The notes below the pieces were generated by a model. The model worked only from the letters and a program-made list of their open reading frames with translations, was not told the origin of the DNA and ran no database searches. The translations under genes and the position numbers were made by a program. Source: Icerya purchasi (taxonomy: Eukaryota; Arthropoda; Insecta; Hemiptera; Monophlebidae). From it: a stretch of 64,000 nucleotides of DNA. This document shows, piece by piece, positions 56,744 through 64,000 of this stretch. Position 1 is the first letter of the stretch. Each line of letters starts with the position of its first letter. Where the stretch lies: contig CM077115.1 of NCBI GenBank assembly GCA_039619475.1, forward strand, positions 494,781,352 to 494,845,351, in the 5' to 3' direction.

Positions 56744-59439
56744 CCTTCCGGTGGTCTGCGACCTTGTTTGCGAGAATAACTTATATTCATATGGACCGAT
56801 TTAGAATTACTTTAGAAATTTTGGTCATTTTATACAAAGCGTAGAAGAGAAAGAGAAAAAAATGTAAGCAAGAGGGGTCAACGGACACAGCCTCTTGCGA
56901 GGCCACCGAGGAGTATCTTTATTTATACTATATAGCATGTTGCGCAGGGACACTAAGAGTACGCGAACTTTGTAATTGGCCCGGGAGAGAAATTAAATAA
57001 TTTTGAAGATAAAAATGACGAACAGCCGTAATAAAACTTGCATCGGTCAGCCGCTGTAAGGCTTACCGTGCAGGTGTTGTGTGGCTCTAATTACAACAGT
57101 TGAACCGAATGAGACAGCGGATGGGTTTCCGATGATGCAGTGCAGCGAGTGATGTGAAAAAGCCGAATGTAAATAAAAATGACGTCAATTTGCAGCGATT
57201 AATTTAATGCGAACCACCTCTCGCTAGTAAAAGGTTGAGAAGGGGTCTAATTTAAATTTCGCATAATACGTTGGACCTTTCTGTGCGCATTAAGTCAATT
57301 GGAAAATGGGAAAGTACTCGGTACGAAGCGATTCTTTGAGCAGATTTGAAAGTCGCCAGCAGTTCGATTGCGCAGCTCTTCTTTCATTCGGACAGAGCCG
57401 AGGACCCGGTTATATTGTCGTCGCGATCGTCGTCGTCGCTTATAGACTTTTGTCTCATCTACCGTGTTGTACTGCTACCTTGTAATAAACGAAAAATAAC
57501 TGGCGGCTATGCAATGGGCAGAATGCGGAGAATTTAATTAAAATGGGCATTTTGATGGCGCGACGGCCTCACTCTCGGTCAGATGGACCGTGTTTCGGCG
57601 AAGCCTTTGTTTCCGGGAATGTGTTATGACGTGTTTTAAAGGCCATTACTCTGATTTAACGAAAGCCTTTGATGATGTGTTTTTCTGTCGCTGATTTCAG
57701 AAATTCATCTAGCACCGCAGCCGCCCTTTTTCAATTAAAATACAATTAACCGGCTGTGATCGCTGCGTTCTCTATTTTGAATTCTGTGTGGCCAAAGTGG
57801 AAATTAAATTTCCTCCGGGAGCACATACGAGATGACATGAGACTCGCGTGTTATGCACCTTTTCCACTTCTTATTTGTCCGCAGCCGGTACAAACGCATT
57901 TTACATTTTCGCTCGGCCGCAGCCTAATTATTATTCATTAGAGTTCCTTTCATCTCGCTATTATTCTGAATTCATTTGCATCCCGCTCTACCGTCTTCCC
58001 TTTTGTCAGCTTCTTTGTTCGCAGCCCGTTCGTTTTGTTATTATATGTAAATAAAAATTCTTAGTTGTTTTTAAGCAAAAAAAAAAAAACTGTTTTAATT
58101 ATTTCACTTTTTACGCACTTTTCGATTTTTTTCTAATTTTTTCCACTTTATTTACAATTTATTTCCAACTTTTTTTTTTTTGTAACACGGATATATCTTT
58201 AATTTTTAACTACTTTATTATTACTCGTATTTTTTTTGTTGGGAGCGGCATTTGAATTTATTTTAGAACACATTATAGAAACGAGGTAGCATGCGTTAAA
58301 ATTTCCCTGCGGAAGAAATCTCTTGACGGTGTTGCGCCAGTCTTTACCGGTAGTGTTTGAAGTGGAACGCACGAATCACTTAACTTTTGTACTGCATGTC
58401 TATCTGCAAGAAAATAACAGCTTGTAAAAAGTACGCACGGACTAATGCACGTGATTGCCGCCAGGTCGTTTTTAATTTCGTATTTCACTTTTATTACCTT
58501 AAATTATCAAAAAAAATCCCATGTCAAAGTTTAAAAATAAGTTGTTCCACATACTAGTATAGTTCCCCGCCTGTGTAACTGCTCTTCGAAGAAGTAATGG
58601 AAAAAAGCCAAAGTCTTATTATTACTATTAAAAATTTTAAACTTATAATAGGGCGCATTGCCTCTGCTAGGAGGATTGTACCGTCGCGGCTAAACTATCA
58701 GAAAACATTAAATATTACCGATCTCGAAAATCTAGCTGCGATTTGTTAAAAACAATTTTATTCGATAATCCAGTTGCATCAGAATTTTCTCTGAAATATA
58801 CGGAAGATGTAAAGTTTACGAGCAGGGTAAGGACAAACTTATAACAGAAATCCTATCGGAGCTGCATACCTCTCCGATTTCAGTAGCAGTGACAGATCCA
58901 ACGTCGAATTTAGCTACACTAGTATGTATAAATTTATAAAATACCACAACATAGAAATAATAAATAAAAATGTTTTATAAAATACCCCATTAAAAACGGT
59001 TAAGTAGAAGAAACAATTGGCTAAATGGCGAAAGATAAGCCAAAAAAAAAAAAAGATTAATATTTAATAAATGCATTTTCGAGTGCTTCTGGTCGCAACA
59101 GCGCATGGTACCTGACAAAACAAGATTGAAAAAAATAGCTAAACTTCTTAGAAAGCTTTTGATTATGAATTATTACGTTGTTTAGACATACTATTATGTG
59201 AAGAATAGAATGATCATTTTTATCAGTTTTGAGTGAAAACTTTTACGGATATCACGGTGTCCCGTTGAAGCAGCATATTCTTATTCGCTCCCGACCCGAG
59301 TACTTTTAACACTTTTCCTTTAACTTGATACACATTTTTTCACCCTTTTCAACTCATCTTCTAAATCCCTTTTTTCCCCTCATGTGGGGGGATTAGGGGA
59401 TTACGCTGAATGTATTGGACGGGCTCTTTTTTGTCTCTC
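56744..59439. other. Unrecognised host-like intergenic stretch
   Basis: At 56.9-58.0 kb base composition is closer to 45 percent GC, with CpG-containing phrases. It may be ancestral host DNA. No exon, RNA or element was recognised. At 58.1-59.3 kb it returns to AT-rich sequence with T and A runs. Confidence 0.4.
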
Positions 59440-59640
59440 TTTTTTAGACAAATTGTTAGCAATCTACGAGTTATTATTTTCATCTGTTCCAATCGTCCCT
59501 TCGAGAACACTTCTCGTGATATGCTTTACCTGGTTGTATACGTTCCTTATTCAAAATCTCTCTTCTTCATCGTAATCCTATGGATATTGAGGGCATTGAA
59601 ACTGCACATTCTTTCGCTCGGTTTCTAGTCATTATGTTAA
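59440..59640 (+). pseudogene. Possible LINE family A RNase H scrap
   Basis: One frame near 59,560-59,625 reads HRNPMDIEGIETAHSFARF, resembling the fourth RNase H block (P-S-H-x-x-I-x-G-N-E-x-A-D-S-x-A) with the catalytic Asp replaced. Everything else is decayed. Weak evidence from a single motif. Confidence 0.3.
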
Positions 59641-60127
59641 AAAAAAAAGCCAGCATATAATTTATCTGTCTTTTCACACCAACCTCTCTTAAACCCCGCT
59701 TTTGGATACTTCCCGTTATTTTGCCACTTTACAATCGTTCTCACTAACTGTTTGTATTTTAATCATCACATTTTCAGTTTTATTCGACTGTATATCTTCA
59801 TCTATACCAGTGATGGGGCGAACTTATGACTCGGAGATCTGATCCACGCAGGCTTTATAAATGGCCCAAGCGTTGATTTTTATAAGCTTATAAAAGAGAG
59901 AATAGACAATCAAAAATATTTTAAATCTGATGTTGAATTTATATAAAATGTTTCCAAGTGGGAACATTGGCTAGTTGATTTTCTATCGTTACTGCACCTG
60001 TGTATGATGTACGTGATCGCAAACCATCGCGTTTCGTTCTTTTAGCGTGAAGCGTGTGCAACTTGTGACAGTCATAAACTTGACGCACACACATGTCCGT
60101 TGCATCGTAGAACGGGGAGGTATACCA
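59641..60127. other. Unrecognised stretch
   Basis: No gene. CAGTGATGGGGCGAACT near 59,809 resembles a hAT terminus but has no visible partner. Confidence 0.35.
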
Positions 60128-61127
60128 GTGGTGTAATCCTTGTTGTGCGCATCTAGAAGTGTTTAATAATTCAACATTATTATTATTTTCTAATTATTAA
60201 AGTTCTTCATGTACCAGGTGCGTTAATAAGAAATTTCTTTTCAAATTGTTGTATTCTAAATATAAACATTTTTAGTTGTAGCCTTGTACTACATAATATG
60301 TTGGCGGTTAAAATTCACATACATATAAGTAAAAAAAAATGTTACATTCTAATTTCGTCCTTCAAACAGATGAAGAAAGAAAAATATATTTTTTACAAAA
60401 GAAAAAAAAAAGAATCGTTCACAAAGCAGTGTTTTAAAAACCTTTTTGAGTTTCAAAAAATAACGTTACAGCTGCTAGTTTCTCAGTTGTCCACTACATT
60501 GCTCGCCACGAGAAACCTCTTCTTCCAGAAGAATTTGTAAAATAAGCGTCTTTAGAACGTAGTTGCTACTTTGTTTATAGGTTTTAAAGAAAAATATTTG
60601 ATTATAAAGTGTATAATTGAGTGTTGAAATACAATTCAAGATTGAGTAATAGAATTAGAAAGAAATATTTGTTTACAAATACAAGACGACTTAAATTTTG
60701 CAGAAATGTATTCAGTTGTTTTAGACGAGAGTAATGTTGTAAATGCTTTTACACAATTAGCAGTTTTTGCTCGATATAAATCAAGCAATTGAAAATATTA
60801 TATTCAACATATCGGATTTTTTATCAAATTATTTTATATCAGCGAAGAAATTTGTTAATATTCTTTTAACGATGTTTGGGTCCACATATGTTTTCGTCGA
60901 TGAATTTTGTAAAATCTATCAATGGAAATAAATCTGGAAATGAAATGTCGTTAACCTAATATTAAGAAATTATCTGAAAATAAACAACAGATTTCTCATT
61001 AAATATACTTCAACTTTATTATACAAACCCATACCTATAATTATATCTATTAATAAATAATATTTTATAATATATATTATATTGTTCATTTAAATACTTA
61101 GTGCAGAAATGGTCAAAGTTTGACCAC
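60128..61127 (+). pseudogene. hAT transposon relic with large internal deletion
   Basis: Possible ends are CAGTGGTG near 60,128 and the complement of AAGTGGTC near 61,127. Inside, broken frames read LVSQLSTTLLATRNLF, then EMYSVVLDESNVVNAFTQLA at about 60,700. The latter is the S-x-x-L-D-E-S-x-D-x-x-x-x-x-Q-L-A catalytic block of ZBED5/GTF2IRD2-like hAT transposases, with the second Asp of that motif changed to Asn. About 150 bases later comes MFGSTYVFVDEFCKIYQWK, the M-F-G-S-T-Y-x-C-E-x-x-F-S dimerisation block that normally lies more than 300 residues further on. Most of the catalytic core has therefore been deleted. Confidence 0.6.
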
Positions 61128-61129
61128 TT

Positions 61130-61958
61130 CTCTTTTTTTTTCTTTTTTTGGGCCTGTCAACCGGGGACCTTTACCCAGAATCAATTAAAATAGGAAGGAG
61201 TCAATTATATCTTCATACGATATCAAATGTTGTTAGGAGAAAGGAACAAAAAATAGGAACAATCTGTGGAGAGGGAAAAGATAGGACATAAGAGGCGCAA
61301 TATGGAGTAGGAAGACCAAGTCGCAGCAAACTGAAGTAGAAAGCAGAGCACTCAGCAGAAATAAATCAACACTTAATAAACACATGGTCCGCATCGCGAA
61401 CATGCTCTTCGTTTGAGTGGAGAGGACAATATAGAAAGGCAACTAACGAAAAACCAAAACGGGAGGAAGATAATAAAGTAAGGCTTAAGAGCGCAGGCGA
61501 ATAACGGAGACAACAACAGAACGACGAAGTGAAGGAAACAAAGAGAACCACGAATTGGCAGAAAGACTAGGTTGGACAGACAGATAGAAAGAACAATTGT
61601 TAGAGAAAGAGGAAATGTACATATTCGACAAAAACCTAAGATGAAAATCTTTGCACAGCGGAAGGAGATTGGACGATGGGACTTTTTTAAAGAAAAGGCA
61701 GCAACCCGAGCCAAGGAGTCCGCCGCTTCATTACCGAAGATGTCCGAATGACTAGGAACCCATAGTAAATATCAATACAAATGGAATGAAGGGAAGAAAG
61801 GACGTGGATAAGTGAGAGTATAATAAAATCACAGGAATGATCAGGTAGGGGAGAATGAATTGAGGGGCGGGCATAGAGTCAGATATAATCGAGAATTTAG
61901 AGGAAAGGTGATTGGAGAAAATGAAAATAATGGAACGTAGGAGAGTTATTAATTCGTT
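61130..61958 (-). pseudogene. LINE family A relic, 5' truncated
   Basis: A T run at 61,131-61,149 is the poly(A) on the minus strand. Upstream on that strand, NEAADSLARVAAFSLKKSHR corresponds to NEMADSLAQIAVSSRFFFSK of the intact copy, and the C-terminal YCPLHSNEEHVRDADHVFIKC corresponds to its Cys/His tail. Frameshifts are frequent. Its 5' side abuts the poly(A) of the next LINE at 61,959. Confidence 0.75.
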
Positions 61959-63360
61959 TTTTTTTTTTTTTTGGCCCGAACAGAACAGTTCATTTGGCCA
62001 GCAAACTACGACACGACTAGATATTAAAAAATACTAATAATAGAAAATTCAGGAAGAGAAATTTCATTCATTCTACATTATGGCCGCAACTGCTGGCAGT
62101 GCCCACAATGCTCAATGAAACAAAACAGAAACAAACAAGATTTTTCCATTCTGGAAAAAGGAGCAAAAGAAAAAATAGATAAGTAGATAAATATTTCTAT
62201 CTCACATTATGACCACAGTTGCCTGGCAATGCTCACAATGCATTATGAGAAAAAGGAGGTAGTCACAGCCACACTGGACAAAGACTACAATAATGTAAGG
62301 AAAAAAATAAGTAAAATAATGGAGAGAAAAGAAAAAAAAGAAAAAAAAAATCAAACAACAATCCTGTTTCTTTCAATAAACCTAAAAAGGACAAATAAAA
62401 TTTTATCACTGGAACAGAGAAGATGAAAAACACACAATGGAGAATAAACACCACAGGACATGAGGTCCTTAGAAAACGCAAGTCTCGCGTCATCGAACTG
62501 GGTGCAATTAAATAACAAGTGATTAATGTCTTCTCTAAAATTTTGTCGACAATAGATATTACAACCGGTGCAGTGCCCAGTGTTTGAAAAATTTAAACCC
62601 AATCGGCAATGGCCGGAGCGGAGCCTACACACAACGGTCACAAACCTACGGGTCAAACTAACTGGGACACTAATGCGGTAAAACCAAGGTATGGACGGCA
62701 AAGATGGTTGGACCATATGAAAATATTTACCAGGTCCTTGCTCTCTACAAATAAGACTTATCCAATCCGCATGATTATTTCTTTTGGCTTTATCTAGAAG
62801 ATCGAAGGATGGGATAAATGGAAACTTAATACCTGATCTAACACCTTCTTTTGCGATTAAATCAACACGGTCACCAAGTGGTACCCCACAGTGACCCGGA
62901 ACCCAACAGAATTTAATGACTCCTCCAAGTTCGGAAATATTAAAATACTTTTCCTTAATTTCATAAATAATTGGATGGCAATTACATTCAAAGTTACTTC
63001 TCTGAAGCGACAAGAGAGAGCTAAGGCTGTCCGAAAATACTACAAACTCCCCCTTGGACTGCAACACGTTTTTCACAAACTCTAACGCTTTTTCAATTGC
63101 AAGAAGCTCGGCCGTGAAAATCGAAGCTTCTGGAGGTAATTTAAATTTCTGCTCAGTGATACCTTCTATAAGAAACCCGGCCCCTACGCCTTCATTAAAT
63201 CCACGGAATTTGGCACCATCGGTAAAGATCAACCGATAACCGGGGTATAATTCTTTCGCGATACCTAGAAAAACGGAGTTCACAATGTTACCAGGTAACA
63301 GATGCAAATTCTGGCTTTTAAAGGTGTTAATATTGATGTTGTTGTATGCCAACTTCCATA
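61959..63360 (-). mobile_element. LINE family B, 5'-truncated insertion
   Basis: A T run at 61,959-61,972 is the 3' tail. The element comprises a 3' UTR of about 380 bp and the end of ORF2. The 5' border near 63,360 lies within ORF2, so the insertion is truncated. It sits directly upstream of the family A relic on the same strand, like the arrangement at 28.6 kb. Confidence 0.75.
62351..63352 (-). CDS. LINE ORF2 C-terminus: RNase H plus zinc knuckle (family B)
   Basis: This open frame of 333 codons starts inside ORF2, so its ATG is not the true start. RNase H blocks appear in order: LIFTDGAKFRG (first Asp, about residue 44), SIFTAELLAIEKAL (Glu, about 82), FVVFSDSLSSLLSL (Asp, about 107) and KFCWVPGHCGVPLGDRVDLI (fourth block, Asp near 163). 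The Cys/His tail follows: GHCTGCNIYCRQNF with EDINHLLFNC (about 265-290). All four acidic residues are present and there is no stop, so this part looks intact. RT and endonuclease are absent through 5' truncation. The protein differs clearly from family A. Confidence 0.8.
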   Translation of the reverse strand: MAYNNININTFKSQNLHLLPGNIVNSVFLGIAKELYPGYRLIFTDGAKFRGFNEGVGAGFLIEGITEQKFKLPPEASIFTAELLAIEKALEFVKNVLQSKGEFVVFSDSLSSLLSLQRSNFECNCHPIIYEIKEKYFNISELGGVIKFCWVPGHCGVPLGDRVDLIAKEGVRSGIKFPFIPSFDLLDKAKRNNHADWISLICREQGPGKYFHMVQPSLPSIPWFYRISVPVSLTRRFVTVVCRLRSGHCRLGLNFSNTGHCTGCNIYCRQNFREDINHLLFNCTQFDDARLAFSKDLMSCGVYSPLCVFHLLCSSDKILFVLFRFIERNRIVV

Positions 63361-63659
63361 TTATTTCTCAGACTAACTTTATTCATTTATTTTTTATTTT
63401 ATTTTTTATTTTATATTTTTTTCCTCTCTCTTGCCCAGTTGTATTTGCAGGCTAAATAATCGTTTATCCGCTTACGTTGCGAATCCACTACTTCTCAGTT
63501 ATTATAAGCTACATTGCAAATGTCGCAACTTTTCGTCATATCGTCGTTCTCCGAATTTTTACATCCGCTGTACGCAGAATCCTCATTTATTGTTATAAAC
63601 GGCCGAAGCAGCCGATTATTCGTTTACGCTGCATATCCGTGATTTCTCCGTTTGTCGCG
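63361..63659. other. Unrecognised stretch before the LTR
   Basis: Begins with a TTTTATTTTATTT-type simple repeat (63,384-63,420) followed by sequence with loosely repeated phrases (CGTTTATCCGCTTACG, CGTTTACGCTGCATATC). No gene seen. Confidence 0.4.
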
Positions 63660-63979
63660 AGTGACGTATCGACTTGTCGAACCGTCGTTGTTGAATGTTA
63701 ATGAATTGTTTTTGGTCAGTCGAGTATTCTTGGGACACCCAGAATAACCGTTTCGGTAGTCCGGTCGGTCCGATTAGCCCTTAGCATCGTATTGCTCTAA
63801 TCGTGTCGTTACAGACTTACGGAAGCCGCTATCGGTTTTTTTACACATAACCGCGATCTGTATCGTCGTCATATAAAAATAAACGTAATATAACTAGCTT
63901 CGACTAGGTTTATTTCAAACTACGCGAAATAATTGATCGGTACTTAGTATTCCGTCCCGGGAATACAACACTCATTAAT
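63660..63979 (+). mobile_element. Gypsy-type 5' LTR
   Basis: The start AGTGACGTATCGACTTG matches the AGTGACRTAT terminus typical of 17.6/297-like Gypsy LTRs. The end, TTAAT, lies directly before a tRNA-Ser type primer-binding site. Length about 320 bp. A TATAAAAA box lies at 63,872-63,879 and an AATAAA at 63,878-63,883. The rest of the element, and the second LTR needed to confirm it, lie beyond the window. Confidence 0.65.
63872..63879 (+). promoter_or_regulatory. TATA box of the LTR
   Basis: TATAAAAA, about 100 bp before the LTR end, in the position expected for an LTR promoter. Confidence 0.5.
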
Positions 63980-64000
63980 TGGCGCAGTCGGTAGGATCCA
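63980..64000 (+). promoter_or_regulatory. Primer-binding site complementary to tRNA-Ser 3' end
   Basis: TGGCGCAGTCGGTAGGAT is complementary to the CCA-terminated 3' end expected of tRNA-Ser, apart from one G-U type position. It primes minus-strand DNA synthesis in many insect Gypsy elements. Cut by the window edge. Confidence 0.7.

Noticed and set aside
58273..58488. 71-codon minus-strand frame with VPLQTLPVKTGATPSRDFF
   Set aside because: It looked loosely protein-like, but no family was recognised and the neighbouring frames are closed.

Overview
This is an AT-rich eukaryotic window made almost entirely of transposable elements and their remains. I find no intact host gene and no rRNA, tRNA or CRISPR feature. 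I-like and Jockey-like LINEs with RNase H domains, hAT and Tigger/pogo transposon relics, tRNA-headed SINE-like repeats and a Gypsy LTR with a tRNA-Ser primer-binding site together suggest an arthropod, most likely an insect. The species cannot be read from the sequence.

Layout. Positions 1-13,960 are mostly unrecognised AT-rich DNA with a small foldback repeat (1,633-1,740), an RNase H relic (2,500-2,610), two SINE-like repeats, a 105-bp direct repeat pair (8.0 and 8.7 kb) and LINE relics at 9.6-10.8 kb. At 13.9-17.3 kb there is a decayed hAT transposase (minus strand), a probable hAT end, and a short non-autonomous hAT-like element with terminal inverted repeats and an imperfect 8-bp target duplication. 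Positions 19.4-20.7 kb hold two LINE relics in series. Positions 24.2-31.3 kb hold Jockey fragments in both orientations, a relic of LINE family A, and an internally deleted LINE with ORF1, endonuclease and RT parts. A Tigger element with recognisable inverted ends and a deleted catalytic core lies at 31.57-33.53 kb.

The best-preserved coding region is a 5'-truncated family A LINE (35.56-38.6 kb). Its RT plus RNase H frame is uninterrupted and its poly(A) tail is long, so it inserted recently. A frameshifted copy follows directly, and further copies lie at 19.5, 27.7, 61.1 and perhaps 59.5 kb.

The outstanding object is a 16.4-kb palindrome at 40,359-56,735. Two arms of about 8.2 kb are almost identical. 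They diverge from non-homologous flanks at a perfect 8-bp direct repeat (TTATAACA), so the palindrome looks like a single insertion. An alternative reading gives 5'-AG...CT-3' ends with a 6-bp duplication, TATAAC. The arms differ mainly by one 31-bp unit (four copies on the left, three on the right) and a few substitutions. From the end inwards each arm has subterminal iteron-like repeats, a CpG-rich block, several pairs of diverged tandem duplications, a row of four gene-like modules separated by intron-like spacers (GTGTGAAAGG...CTGTGCAG), and an AT minisatellite at the axis. It resembles a giant foldback element. I recognise no known transposase, polymerase or integrase in it. One module pair differs mostly at synonymous positions, which suggests a real but unrecognised coding sequence.

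The right flank (56.7-64.0 kb) holds unrecognised host-like DNA, a strongly deleted hAT relic (60.1-61.1 kb), two 5'-truncated LINE 3' ends in series (61.13-63.36 kb), and at the edge a Gypsy 5' LTR (63,660-63,979) followed by its primer-binding site.
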